From: Fragilaria crotonensis
Taxonomy: Eukaryota; Bacillariophyta; Fragilariophyceae; Fragilariales; Fragilariaceae
Direction of reading: 5' to 3'
Assembly: GCA_022925895.1 (NCBI GenBank)
Contig: JAKSYS010000587.1
Coordinates: 1-40,129, forward strand
Length of the DNA stretch: 40,129 nucleotides
Below are positions 16,945-28,446 of this stretch, piece after piece. The notes below the pieces were generated by a model. That model worked only from the letters and a program-made list of their open reading frames with translations. It was not told the DNA's origin and did not search any database. Every line of letters starts with the position of its first letter. The stretch's first letter is position 1. Both the position numbers and the translations under genes were made by a program.

Positions 16945-18714
16945 CTAGTATATTCCGAGCGCACCTTCCGCCGTTGGAGTAATATCACGGTGTCTGAGCA
17001 CAAGACATCGCGCTTGGCCTTGGACGTCAAGGTGTGTTTCGATGCAGTCCCAATTCTGGAACATTGCGAGCACCTCGCTCACCTTGCGTTTGCCACCAAC
17101 CTCGAGAATCAGAATGCCTGTGTTCTTTGGTTTCAGAAAAGCGTGCACCTGATTAGCTAGTGATTGATAGCATCCCATTCCCATGTTGTCAGGAGATACG
17201 AGTGCCAAGCGCGGACCCAACAACCCATCCTTGTCGCATTCGGCTTGTGTAAGGTACGGAGGATTGCAGAGAATAATATCAAATCTTGTCTCGCCGAGAA
17301 AGGTCAGGTCTTCGAAATCGCCCTGGCGCAGCACTACTCGATTGAACAATCCGTGCATCTCGGTGTTGATCTTAGCCACACCCAAGGCCCTGACCGAAAC
17401 GTCTACTCCCACACCAACAATATTATCGCTTTCTCCCAGCAACGTGGAAATGATAAGACACCCAGACCCCGTGCCCAAATCCAAAATAGAGACGGAGCTG
17501 TCGTTCTCATTCCTGTGAGTCATGGTGTGGTCCGACAAATACTGCTTGGCGACCCGTACCAAGAGTTCAGAGCTTGCCCTTGGGGTCATGACGTGATCAG
17601 TAACATAGTAGGATTGACCGCAGAAGACCGCCACATCCCACTTCTCAGTTGTCAAGTCCAGATGATGTCCTTGTTCCTGCAGGAATTGCGATCGTAACTC
17701 CTGGTTTTGCTGCTCCTGTTGTTCTAGTCGCAATTGGCGTACTCGATAGAATCGTTCTTCTCGTTGTACTATATTACGGAATTTTGAAGGAACCTCCGAT
17801 TCCACAATCACAGCCTGCTTCGTTTGGTTCGAAAACATCAATTCCACCTTGGTGCAAGCCAAGAAACAACCATTAGTCTTTGATTTGGACCGGGCAGAAG
17901 TTCCCAGTATGGGATATCCATGTCGTAGCAGGCATCCTCTTAGACCGACACCCGAATGATCCAAAACAATTTGAATCATGGACAGCACCGATGATGGGAG
18001 GAGGGTGCCCGATGTCGACGTCGGGGTCATAGTGGTGGAAATGGATTGTACCAAATCCAGAGATTCGAATCCATCAACATCTAAATGGCACGATGGTGGA
18101 GGCATGCCATGAACAATGACCATAAATGTAAATCTGCTTCCAAGTACGTGTTTTTGCATTGCTTTTGTTGTTGGGGTAGGGCTCGTCGTTGCTGTGCGAT
18201 GGTCTCCGTCCAAGTCGTCGACGTCGACTTCGTCGCACTCGTGCAGATGAAAACGAACCAAAATGGGTCCCGATGCAATACGACCTACACAATCGACGAC
18301 ATGATATGAAGAGTTTGGCATTGATGCTGGCAGTGCAGTGGCAACAGTTTCTGATACCTTTCCCTCGAGTGGCATTCCTGCTGGTTTCCATAGAATGGCG
18401 TGGAGGGAATCTTGGTAGCGAACGGTCAAGAGTGGCAGTGCAAATCTGACTTGCCTCATTTGAAAAGACGTTGCATGGGTCGTGACGACATCTCCGGCCG
18501 TCAAGAGGGCTGATTTGTGGCTCCGTACCACGCTATTGACAGTGATCCAATCGCGTTCCAGAAGTCTTCCCACGTGGCCCGAGGATATTCCCAGTTTCCA
18601 TTTCAAGAACCCCACAAGGCGGAGTGAATCATTCTCGACGGTGAACGACAGATATGAAGGCTGCGATTGTGACTTCGAATGCGATTCCGATTGTGATTGT
18701 GATGATGACAACAT
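16945..18714 (-). CDS. S4 + degenerate RluA-type pseudouridine synthase fused to HemK/PrmC glutamine methyltransferase
   Basis: 589 residues, intact. Residues 1-20 are Ser/Gln-rich. About 28-78 fit an S4 RNA-binding domain (LGISSGHVGRLLERDWITVN ... GDVV). About 95-300 follow the RluA fold: KPAGMPLEG at 110-118, a block at 140-149 (VDCVGRIASG) where active enzymes have HRLDxxTSG, and a late GLRGCLLRHGYPILGTS block. The catalytic aspartate position is not conserved, so isomerase activity is unlikely. About 350-575 form a PrmC-type methyltransferase: LDLGTGSGCL (about 412), GVGVDVS, and LCNPPYLTQAE (about 485); NPPY is the glutamine-binding motif of enzymes that methylate the GGQ loop of release factors. 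Likely role: release-factor methylation, perhaps in an organelle; the RNA-binding half may guide it to the ribosome (inference). Confidence 0.88.
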   Translation of the reverse strand: MLSSSQSQSESHSKSQSQPSYLSFTVENDSLRLVGFLKWKLGISSGHVGRLLERDWITVNSVVRSHKSALLTAGDVVTTHATSFQMRQVRFALPLLTVRYQDSLHAILWKPAGMPLEGKVSETVATALPASMPNSSYHVVDCVGRIASGPILVRFHLHECDEVDVDDLDGDHRTATTSPTPTTKAMQKHVLGSRFTFMVIVHGMPPPSCHLDVDGFESLDLVQSISTTMTPTSTSGTLLPSSVLSMIQIVLDHSGVGLRGCLLRHGYPILGTSARSKSKTNGCFLACTKVELMFSNQTKQAVIVESEVPSKFRNIVQREERFYRVRQLRLEQQEQQNQELRSQFLQEQGHHLDLTTEKWDVAVFCGQSYYVTDHVMTPRASSELLVRVAKQYLSDHTMTHRNENDSSVSILDLGTGSGCLIISTLLGESDNIVGVGVDVSVRALGVAKINTEMHGLFNRVVLRQGDFEDLTFLGETRFDIILCNPPYLTQAECDKDGLLGPRLALVSPDNMGMGCYQSLANQVHAFLKPKNTGILILEVGGKRKVSEVLAMFQNWDCIETHLDVQGQARCLVLRHRDITPTAEGALGIY

Positions 18715-19735
18715 AAAGTGAGCAGCAGGTGTCTAGTCTGCACTCGCTCTTGTGTCGTGATGTCTTAGACTCTTGATGGTAGATTAGCCAGTGACCCAGT
18801 GCACGCTGTCAGATTCAACATTCAGTGCACTCCACCACGAATATCGGCTCATACGCTCATACTCGTTGTACAGTTGTACTACTGGTTACTGGTTACTTGG
18901 TACGCACTCTGTTGTATGCGGATTCTTAGAGTCTAGTATCGAGTCTACGGTAGAGACACTATTGGACCGACTTTTGTACTGGTACTGTTGCAAAAAAATG
19001 TGCGTCATCTCATCTGTCATGATGTCATGATTCATGATCATAGATAGCAGATAGCACTTGTACTGGTATGCTCGTACTAGTACCCCTGATGCCTGATGTG
19101 CTCATGTGTATGTAGCCGCCTGTTGAATCTTGGTACAGACCGAACCCACTGATCCTCAACTGATACGGTACACTAAATTCGCAGTCTGATGTGGGATCTG
19201 AATCGTGAATTGAGAGAACAACGCGAAATTTAACCCCGTAGATGTATGTCATACACTCGGAGTACCTCCGTACAAGTACTACAATTTTTAATCTTAGAAT
19301 GAGGTTATTTTTCCATGTGCATCAGACCGCAGCCAAGAAGTCAGCGGGACCACCATCCACCATGAGCTTCACAATGTCATTGCATACGACGATTGAGGCG
19401 GAACTCAGTGTATTATACTCGACCTCGGAGTACTTGGTACGAGTACTGTAGTACAGTAGTTCTTTGTATTCCAATTTTCCAGTACATTACGCTACGAGTA
19501 CTGCTATATTGCAAGGCTACTACCTACTCTAGTACCTATAGTTCTGGTACTGGAGTACCCTCTACTGTACTATGCTGAATGCTGATTGCCGATTGCCCCA
19601 TCAGCGATACACATGAAACATGATGTGTCCATAACCGTTCTACTACTGCAGAAATTATGTGAGCTTGAGCAGTTGAGCATCACACTTATATCCGACTCAT
19701 TTTTTCATCGTCGCCAACGATGCTGAACAGTCACG
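18715..19735. promoter_or_regulatory. Divergent intergenic region with GTAC-rich islands
   Basis: 1021 bp between divergent genes. No coding ORF is supported. Islands of GTAC/AGTACT words lie at about 18868-18985, 19057-19082 and 19428-19575 (ten GTAC in the last 150 bp, where chance predicts about one). A CRE-like string TGATGTCATGATTCATGATCAT lies near 19019-19041. Function unknown. Confidence 0.5.
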
Positions 19736-21139
19736 ATGGCGGCATTCCAGCGTGGGGAGTTTGAAAGACTTTGTTTGCAACTGAGAGAAGGAAAAGTGAG
19801 CGACGTATGCCTTTCGAATCTTCGCTATGGAAATCTGACAGAGGAAATGTTGGCAGAACTGTTTAGCGTTTCCTCCTCCGTGAGGAGGTTGCAACTCAAC
19901 GTTCCTCTATACAAGTCAATGCATCTCAAGTTGGCCTCCTGGCTAGAAGATAACAAGACTCTTGATTTTTTGGGGATGGAATACTGCGATGAGGGTGTAG
20001 TGGACTTCTTCAGAACTGCGGGTCACTTGAGTGTGGAAACGATTCAATTCAGTTTCTTGACAAACTTTGCTCTCGACAACATCGGTGAAGTGGTGGTGCA
20101 CGACTTCTTTGCGAAGAGTGCCTTGACTCATGTGCGGTTTGCAGTTAGCGAGGAGCTTGGATTATGGGGGGCCAGGCAACAAGTTTCCTTACTGGAATGT
20201 CTCGTGACTGGTCTTGCCAAAAACTCCACTGTTGAATCCCTGGAGCTTAAACTCGTGAATGGGGCTGATCTCTCTGAAGATTCCATGGAAATGCTGTTTC
20301 AACATAGCCGATGTCTGCGAACCATACGTATAACGGCACACGATCAGCTAATGGAACCATTCGTCACGGACCTCTCGACGGCCCTGAGGTCAAGCTGCGT
20401 TCCCCGCGACATCAGTCTTAAGAACTTGTCCCTCGAAGCCTCGGTGGCACTTTTTGAAGGGTTGGCTTCTGCAAACATGATCGAAAGTTTGACGATCGAA
20501 AAACTTGAATACGGATCGAAAGACCTAGAGCACTTGTCGGATGGGCTCTCGAAAAACTCGACGATTCGCAAACTGATACTAATCGCCGTTTCTGGAGAAT
20601 TACAAACAACTTTAAATGCGTTGGCGCCGATACTGTCAAGTCATGGTTCACTCCAATCCTTTCAAATTCTGGGGCATGATGCGTTACTCAGCAGAGATGT
20701 ATGCCCAATGATAGAAACAATTTTGGAGAACAACCCCAGGCTCATCGAGTTCGGATTTCCAATCTGCACTGCAAACGATGCCAAGGATTTACTTTCTCTA
20801 ATACCTCGACTTCAATTCCTTCAGTCTCTTCAGATTGTCGATGGGTCGTTTCCTGTGCCACTGATAGACCCCGACGAGCTGCTTGAAGCTCTCGGAAGAA
20901 ACTCCAATCTCATCAGCTATAATTTCTACTCCCCTAAGAAGGATCACAATGTACGTTTACATGCTATCTTGCAACGCAACGTTCAGTTGAGGAGAAGGCG
21001 AGCCATATCCAGAGCGATTCCACAGCTGGAAAAGAGTCCACAGCTATGGCCTTTGGTTCAAAGTGAAATGTCAAATCGAGATGATTGGCTAGATGCAAGG
21101 TATCATTTCACTCGCGAGCTCCTTATGTTGCAACGATAA
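19736..21139 (+). CDS. Leucine-rich-repeat (ribonuclease-inhibitor-like) protein
   Basis: 467 residues, single exon, ATG at 19736 shortly after an AT-rich stretch. Repeats of the type LxxLxLxxx(N/C) occur irregularly through the protein (VRRLQLNVPLY, VESLELKLVNG, IESLTIEKLEYG, IRKLILIAVSG, LQSLQIVDGSF), spaced by about 25-30 residues as in RNI-like LRR proteins common in diatoms. No signal peptide, membrane helix or catalytic domain is seen. Probably a cytosolic protein-interaction scaffold; the partner is unknown. Its 3' end lies 64 bp from the convergent F-box/LON gene. Confidence 0.75.
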   Translation: MAAFQRGEFERLCLQLREGKVSDVCLSNLRYGNLTEEMLAELFSVSSSVRRLQLNVPLYKSMHLKLASWLEDNKTLDFLGMEYCDEGVVDFFRTAGHLSVETIQFSFLTNFALDNIGEVVVHDFFAKSALTHVRFAVSEELGLWGARQQVSLLECLVTGLAKNSTVESLELKLVNGADLSEDSMEMLFQHSRCLRTIRITAHDQLMEPFVTDLSTALRSSCVPRDISLKNLSLEASVALFEGLASANMIESLTIEKLEYGSKDLEHLSDGLSKNSTIRKLILIAVSGELQTTLNALAPILSSHGSLQSFQILGHDALLSRDVCPMIETILENNPRLIEFGFPICTANDAKDLLSLIPRLQFLQSLQIVDGSFPVPLIDPDELLEALGRNSNLISYNFYSPKKDHNVRLHAILQRNVQLRRRRAISRAIPQLEKSPQLWPLVQSEMSNRDDWLDARYHFTRELLMLQR

Positions 21140-21203
21140 TTCTATTTAACCAAATTATAAGGAACCAATACGGAAAAAGCACGCCATTTTGACCTGCCAG
21201 CAT

Positions 21204-22605
21204 TCATGTTGTGATATCAATGATCGCGTCGAATCGTCTTTCACCGTTGGGCCGTTCGACAATGTCACGTAGTCGACCTCTTGCGAGAGGTATTATTTCT
21301 ACATTGAAACTCCCATTGGGAGTAAAGGCACATTTCCGAATCTCAACCACCGTTGCTTCCACGGCATTGGCTTCCGCTTCAGTAGTAGCGGACATTATCA
21401 TGAGGGGGCGATCCCCCGTCGGCGACTCCACCCAATCTGCCATGAGTTCTTGAACAACTTGTCGATGGGGTTCTTGCCAAAATAAAACTTCCAATGACGA
21501 GAACAGAGTCAGGTTGTTGAGAAGTTCCGTGGCTGCGAATCCGGAAATGACGGGCAATCTCATGTCCTCAAATGTGCGCTTGCGCTTTTCGACCGTGGCG
21601 TAAAAGAGCCTGTGGTTTCTGGCAAAGATAGGTTTTGCCACCAAGACTTTGATTCGGGTTTGTTGGACTGGTACAATCCTCACCAAGGCCCGCCCATCTT
21701 TCTTGAGTTGACATTGAAGCAATTCCACAATGAACACAGGGTCACCCACCATGAGCGGGTACGACAGGCCTGAGGAAACGAGGAAGCGGGGTCGAGGGGA
21801 TGCAATCAAGTTTCCGGTCTTCTCCCGGACGGGCCTGTTGAGCATGAGCTGTGCCATCATGAACCGATATCGCGGCTCAAACAGATGCAAGTCCCATGTT
21901 ACGGTCAGGGTCGGCGGATGAAAGCCACCCGTAATGAAGATAGGAGCTGTTAGGGTGAAGGGTTGATACAGCTCGACTACGCGTTGGAAAGTAAGCTTGC
22001 CTTCGCCGGATGGAGAGGCAGCTTGTTCGCCAACGGCAACCATTTGCATTACGGCTGATTTGCTAGTCTGCTTTGAAAACCCTTTTCGATCGCCCTTATC
22101 CTCGTCCTTGTTCTTGGTGAGCTTGGAAATTCCTAATCGCCACACCTCGGGAGATGCTATGGCAAGTCGATGCATGGCTTCTTGCCATAACCAGTCAGAT
22201 TGATGACAAATCTTATGAAATCTCCAGCACACAAGTGGGAGGACGTGTGTCAGGGTGCCGAAAGCGCATTTCGTCAGCCTTGCAACTTCAATACTTCGAA
22301 ATTGTGCTGCTTGGTAGTGCGATGCAGGTTGGAAAGGGGGAGAAATGCGTGGGCTTGCGATTCTTGTTCAAAATGGGAGAGATAAAGTCTGTATATAAAG
22401 ATTCATCATCGGCGAAATCTTCAAAGGGCGCCGAGCTGACGAATGAAAGGATGTGGCTGATCAGATCATCGCTGAGGTCAAGCAGGGGAAAGGTTGCCAA
22501 ACAATCTTGTCCCACAGCCGCCTGGGAAGCCGTTGCCTTTCTCTTCTGCCTTTTCTTGAACAATCGACGAGAAATCCTACGGCGTAGTTCTTTTATGGAT
22601 GGCAT
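21204..22605 (-). CDS. F-box + LON-domain protein, one frame change
   Basis: Two frames join into one protein of about 466 residues. The N-terminal frame (from ATG 22605) has a basic start and an F-box (PLLDLSDDLISHILSFV, about 40-58). The second frame gives LVCWRFHKICHQSDWLW, the usual end of an F-box region, then a LON substrate-binding domain (HLFEPRYRFMM, VGDPVFIVEL, a late PLARGRLRDIVERP). The switch lies near 22295-22305, at TCGAAGTATTGAAG: dropping one T gives SKYEVARL, adding two gives SKYFEVARL. No GT-AG intron fits without removing conserved F-box residues. Inferred role: substrate receptor of an SCF ubiquitin ligase, with the LON domain as the binding module; the LON protease ATPase and peptidase parts are absent. 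Confidence 0.75.
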
Positions 22606-23395
22606 CGCATATCAACTGACAATATCGCGGAGCTTTAATTATGGTGAGGTACCAGGTACAGGGGGAACGGAGTACAATTGTAGCTTAATGAACGGGAATT
22701 GTTAATCTTAGAAGGGGCACTCCTCGGTTAAATCAACTCGCCTAATCGGAAGTATGCATACAAGATACAAGTACTAGTACTTCGGGCTTCGGGGTGCATC
22801 TGCACTCAGAACTCTCCACATGCAAGCATGCAAGTGTAGGTATTCATACATGATACATGTACTGTACGAGAAGTGCGATACACGACTACCAATAGTATGT
22901 AACAAACACCAAACACGACTGTTGCATTGAAGTCCACGTCGTTCCGTTGATATGAATTCCGATGACACTTCACACTTCAAGGATACAGTATACAGTACTG
23001 GTACCATGTTGCGTGCGATGCGGTTTTACTGGTACACGACTACTAGTAAAAGTACTACTACTACCTACTACCCATTTGCCATGCGCTGGTATCATAGCAG
23101 CATCATGTACGACTACTGTTGTAAGATACTGCGTCACTGCTACGTCATAGTGTGATAGTCGACAGTCGATAGTATGCATAGTATTAGGTTGCAACTGGAA
23201 TGGCATACAAGTGCTGGTACCGTACTTCTACTCCCATCCTACTACCGGTAGAGTGACTAAAATCTGTGAAGGGCAACAGCTGAACATACAGTACTCCTTA
23301 AAGTCATTGCTGACAATCTTAGGTTTGTTCACAGGCAAATAGGCTGCCTAGCTGTGAAGATCTGCGTTTGTTAGTGAACATGTACATCCTGGAAT
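22606..23395. repeat. Intergenic GTAC-rich palindromic word island
   Basis: 790 bp between two minus-strand genes. It is strongly enriched in GTAC, AGTACT and GGTACC from about 22740 to 23245 (for example CAAGTACTAGTAC at 22768-22780, GTACTGTAC near 22858, and CAGTACTGGTACC near 22993). Only short ORFs with biased composition occur, none credible. Must include the F-box/LON promoter. Confidence 0.5.
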
Positions 23396-26300
23396 TCAAT
23401 GACTTTCAGAGCTGTCTGTGATCATCACCATCCATTGCAAGTCGCAAGGATGCTGAACTGAATTACCAGCCTCCACAATAGTCAGACGAGTCTGCTGTAG
23501 ATTGTAAACTCCGGGCATTGGAATAATCGCCTGCAATGGGATATTTACTTCATCCCCGCCGTTCATGGTCCACGGAAAAACTTCCGATCCAACCAACTCA
23601 AACATCTTCGGACGCTTCACGGAGAATTCAAACGCAACTGGTGTTTCCACGAGATTATTTCGCAGAGTAATCTCGAAAGGAACGCAAGCCGGACCACCAG
23701 CAACAAAATTGTGGGTCAAACTGTTCGGGTGTTTGCATGTCATGGTGATGGGGCACGAATTGTCCACTGTCTCAGACCGGACAGACAATCCTGGTAGGTG
23801 ATGCTGTCCTCTAAAACCGTCAACTTCGCTCCGAGACGTTCTCCAGGAGCATATCAGGTCGATTTTGGTCTTGCTATTCGCTGCTGGGAAGAGCCGTGCG
23901 ATGGATGTGGGATGCGCATAATCAATGAGGTCGTTCTTTTCGTTCAAAGTGCTCCTGGACCGACGAATTTGCGAGACGTGTCGGGGTTGCTGATCGTCCT
24001 CATCGCCACCTTGACTCAAGACATCTCTTCTATATTTCCTCAATGCCGCTCGGAACCGAGCATGAGCACTTTCCAAACAAAGATATGCAATCTCATCCGA
24101 CGTGATGCATTCTTGACGAGAACTGCCCTCCACACTTCCCGCCAACTTGCATTCGGACATCATGCATGTATCACCGGGTGAGAGCGAGGAAGAACCTTTG
24201 CTGGGAATTAGTCGATAATGCATAGAAACTCGTTCGCGAACATCGAGCGCTACGACATCAGAGTCGTCATTGTCGTGGCTACCTTGACCACCAATTTGTT
24301 CAAGGCGATACTCGCGACTTGCCACACTCAATTTGTCGATGAAAATTTCCTCACTTCGATGATTGGCAATCTCGACAGAAAGATTATACTCCGCCTTGGC
24401 CCACGTTGAAGCCTTCAGGGAAGCTGTGAGCTTCAATGATGGATAGATTGGAACGATAATCATTTGACGCAACCAACGATGGGATGCCTTGGCCCCACCA
24501 ACGAGTTCGTATCGGAAAAGCATGTAAAAGTGTTGTTGGATGTCACCAGCAGTTCGGATGTCTATTGGAATGTCCACTTGCTCACCTGGCTGGATAATCC
24601 CGGGTGATTGAAGCCCCTCACCTTCCAATGCGAGTGACAGCAACGTTCCAGACGGACCAACGCAGCACGAAGTGGGCTCGTGCTCTGGAAACTTTCCCGG
24701 ACCGCCCAGCGAGCGAACTTTTATCCACGGGACGTTAGTCTTGAGTGAAAGCTTCGAGGCTGGGGCTGTCCCAAGATTGGATACTCGAAGTGTCCAAGAG
24801 CTGATCTCGCCTTGAACGAATCGACCGCCATCGCCTGCTTGACTTGCGATGAGGCTTGCAGTAAGACGAGGCATGTCGTCCTCCACCTTTGATTTCAAAA
24901 GCACGGGATCCGATCGAGCGCGATTCGCACGGTTTTCCTGGGTGTTCTGTAAAAGAGTTCCTTGGATATGAAATGGGTGGAAGATCCACACTTCATCAAA
25001 GAGTTTACAACGAACCGCAACAATCTCCAATTCACCCTTCACGAGAGGGCAGATACTCAACGCGACACTTGTCTTGCCACCGGGTTCTAGCGTCTTGTTG
25101 GCTTTCGTGACAACAAAGAAAGGTTCTTCATCGTTTGCTGACTTCCAGGACCTCCTCCCTGGCAGAGGAGCTAAACGACAGAATTCCGGGGCGTAAAAGG
25201 TACCGTCCGAGCTAGTGAAGGTCCATGTTGTCGTTGGAGTAGAACCTATGGCGATCGCATCTTCATTGGTGAAAAGCCTTCCGGTACCCTTCTCCTTCAT
25301 AGTTGCCACGAGTTGCATCTCCTTTACAACAACTTTGACAGCGAGAGGATTGCTCATCTCAAACTCTAATAGCAACGGTTCCATTCGCGCTCGCACTGCA
25401 GGTTGTGGCTTCAGGCTTCCCGACTTTTTGGCTCTCGCCACCATTTTGAGTTCCTTGGTTTCGCGATCGATCTCGTAAATCATTCGACGAATGTACACGT
25501 CGGAAACGCTCGATAAGGCCATTGACATGTCGTCTTCATTAGGCTTCGCCGAACGTTTATCAGATGCTCGAAGCTCGGCAACAGTCTGGCTTTGCAATTC
25601 TTCCCAAACCGATTCCTCCCCTATCGAGGGGTTCCCCAACGCTGAGATACCTTGGCTGCCGGACCGTGCTTCAGCCTCCACTTGAATCGTTATGGACGAA
25701 TCATCCATGAACGGAAGATCGATGTTGGGAAGCTCCAAGACACGTGACGCCCCCCTGGTTGCTCTGATGACTTCCACAATCCTTTGTAAGCGTTCTTGGC
25801 GTCTTCTATCAGTGGGAGACGCAACCATACGATCAGCCCCAACCAGAGCCTTTTTGCTGTGGTCTCTACATATTTCGAGTAAATGGTTGACGAATTTCTG
25901 TTGAGATTTGACAGACACGCGTCCGCCACCAGTAGTTCCGACCAACTTGGCGTAGAGTTCAACTGTAATAGGCATTCGACCCAAGGCATACAGCTGAGCG
26001 GCCAGAGCCGATCGCAAGTGATTGTGCAGCTCATCCCACTGCCCATCATGGTAGATGTACAAAGCCGACGTGAAACACCGAAACGCATGGTGCTCTTGAT
26101 GTGCAGAACGAAACATGTGTCCGGCCATAAGCATGTGAAACGCGTACTTTCGGTACATATCGGCCTTATAGTAATGTGCCGACGATTGTTCCAACAAGAC
26201 AGCAGCACCAAGAGATGTCTCATGCGACGACGCTGACGCCAGTAAGTCGGCTACTTCAAGGTGGCGTTCTTGAGGGTTTTTGACTGACGTAAGGACCAAA

Positions 26301-27855
26301 CACAGCCTTGTCGCCAATCGAGTTGGTACGGGTGCCGTGACTGGACGCGCAGCCCCCGCAGATGCACCCCTGTCCTCTTCCGCAGCGCGCGTGTAGTTAA
26401 ACAGTGCTGTTTCCAAGTATTGAAATATCTCTCTGTTCCGAACAATTGGGTCCAACAAATGTGTGCAAAGGGCCATCATTTCATGGATTGACGCGTAATG
26501 CAACAAAGCTCGGTCGTTCTTGTAGTCGTCTCGAATCAATTTGTACATTGAGAGCGCCGCATCATAGTCCTTAATGAGAAACAGAGAGTCAGCGAGGAGT
26601 CGCACTTGACTTTCCACCGAATCGTATCGGTAGTGGTCATTTGCAAGTGCACTTTTTTCTTCTGCATCATTCCCAGCAGCACGCGTAGGTCGAAAGAGAC
26701 CGCGAAAACATTTCGAACTCCTTTCTTCCGTTCTGTTACAATATGATTTAAATCTGAAATTCGTCGTTCCATGGCAGGCAGGAGGGAGTTTGCGACAAGC
26801 TGTGCAAGGTATCGTCGAATGACGACACGATCATTGACACTCAAACAATTACCGAGTTTGCCTTCGCCATGCCAAAGGTCCGACTTCTCTTCGGCCTCTA
26901 GTGCCATAGCCATGCTGGGTACTATTGAATTGATTCGCAAGAGAGCAGCTGCCGAACCGTAGGTTTGTTTCAACTTCTGTTCCATGAGATCGAGATTCAA
27001 GTCTGCGGGACCTTCGACAGCATCGTGCAATACTAGGACTTCTTTTTTCAACGAGGTTGCATCCCACAGCTTGCTGGCACCGTAGAATGTTTGCGGCAAA
27101 TTGTACGGATTGGCCAGATCCGCGAAGTGAGCATCCAGCTCCTCGTGTTCTTCACTGCTGCAAACGAGCAAACAAAGAGCTGGCTGTTGAATCAAATCGT
27201 GTTCCAAAAAGTTTGTGGAATCATCCAATGCCACTCGGAAGCGCCACAACCACGGAATATCGGGAGGACTTGTAAGAGCGTAGGCATCACGCATAACCTG
27301 TTCCAGTTGTGCCTTTCGTTGACGATTGCGGTCCATTGCGGAAACATTAGACTCGTCCTTTGGGTCTTGTAGCAACTTGTCCACCTGTTCTTCCAACAAA
27401 TCGAGCTCTTCGAGCAGATTACCATCGGATGCTTGCAATGCAGCATTGCTTTGCAGGAGCTCTTGTGGAGAGGCAGATTCTGCAATGTCGTTTGGTTGGA
27501 AGAAAGCCAACTTGAGATCGTCCCATTTGAAGTGCACGGTCCGATTGACGGAGCGAAAAGGCGCAAGGGGAAAACCCGATTCTATGCTCGTCAAATCTTG
27601 TGACAGGCCCTCCAGCATATCGGTAAGACGAAGTTTGTTCTTCCATGCCAAGGCTTTTGCTGTTTCTGTAGCAATGACCAGCACCGGAAGGTGAGTTTGA
27701 CGTTTAGCAAGGAAGGAGTGCGATTTTGGCGCAAAGGCCGTGATTGGGAGTGCTGGAGGTTCTGTCAACTCTTCCTCATCCAAAACTTCTGATGGTGGTG
27801 GTGAAGGTGGCTCTGCAATTGAAGCAGAAATCGAAGGAGCGGGAGGCGCATCCAT
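23396..27855 (-). CDS. TRAPPC8: TRAPPC8/TRS85, TRAPPIII subunit, one missing base
   Basis: Subunit of the TRAPPIII exchange-factor/tether complex for Rab1/Ypt1, acting in ER-Golgi and autophagy traffic. Two overlapping frames join at AAAA 26705-26708 (TTTT in the gene): adding one T turns RNVFAVSFD into RNVFRGLFRPTR and leads straight into SQVRLLADSLFLIKDYDAA, the recognisable TRS85 block of a helical repeat (LIRDDYKNDRALLHYA). Repaired length is 1486 residues. The N-terminal part has the TRS85 segment RRYLAQLVANSLLPAMERRISDLN; the C-terminal part is rich in beta-type segments typical of large TRAPP subunits. Start set at ATG 27855 (ACAATGG context, MDAPPAPS); an in-frame ATG at 27969 lies in promoter-like repeats. 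Confidence 0.88.
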
Positions 27856-28446
27856 TGTCGTTTTCTGTTCGTAGGTTGAGACAGCAGAGCAATCAAACGA
27901 CCAATGAGACGCGGGACGCGGGAGACAGGAGGCGGGAAACGCATTTTTGCAAGGACGCACACAGTACACAGTACACTGTAGAATACATGATACTGTGCTG
28001 GCGGTACCATTTTTATTTCAGTCGGATCAATCGGATCAAGCAATGAAATCCATAGATAATCGTGCTAGTAGCATACTAGAGTACCGGTACCTCTCTAGAG
28101 AGAACACCATGGAGGGACGAGGGCCCTGCGATGGTGGCATAGCGACGGGAGGCGGGGCCTAACGATGAGATCGATATAACAGAAAAAAAACTCACAATGA
28201 CACTCCTTTGTTCAAGAGTCGCGCCCAGAACTCATTTCGCTCTGGGGCAGCCTTTCTCCGAACCACACCAGTCGAGTTGCCTCTCAGCCCTCAACGCAAA
28301 GCCTACCTTTCGAATATGAAAAGTGCATCACAACATGAACACGAAACAACTGATCACATCTATTTTAACCCAATAGAACATAAAATAACGGACTCGTCAA
28401 GATCGCTGACTAAAACCGGAGCCCAAAACACAAATTGACCATGCCT
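27856..28446. other. Intergenic: TRAPPC8 5' flank and V-PPase 3' flank
   Basis: About 590 bp. Repeated ACAGTACACAGTACACTGTA at 27960-27979 and GTACCGGTACC near 28081-28091 lie upstream of TRAPPC8. The plus-strand 76-codon ORF at 28208-28438 shows no recognisable domain and probably overlaps the V-PPase 3' UTR. Confidence 0.45.

Noticed and set aside
26536-26704. Separate C-terminus for the N-terminal TRAPPC8 frame
   Set aside because: It overlaps the second TRAPPC8 frame, has no family similarity, and is replaced by conserved sequence when one T is added.
28208-28438. 76-codon plus ORF between V-PPase and TRAPPC8
   Set aside because: No similarity seen; lies where the V-PPase 3' UTR is expected.
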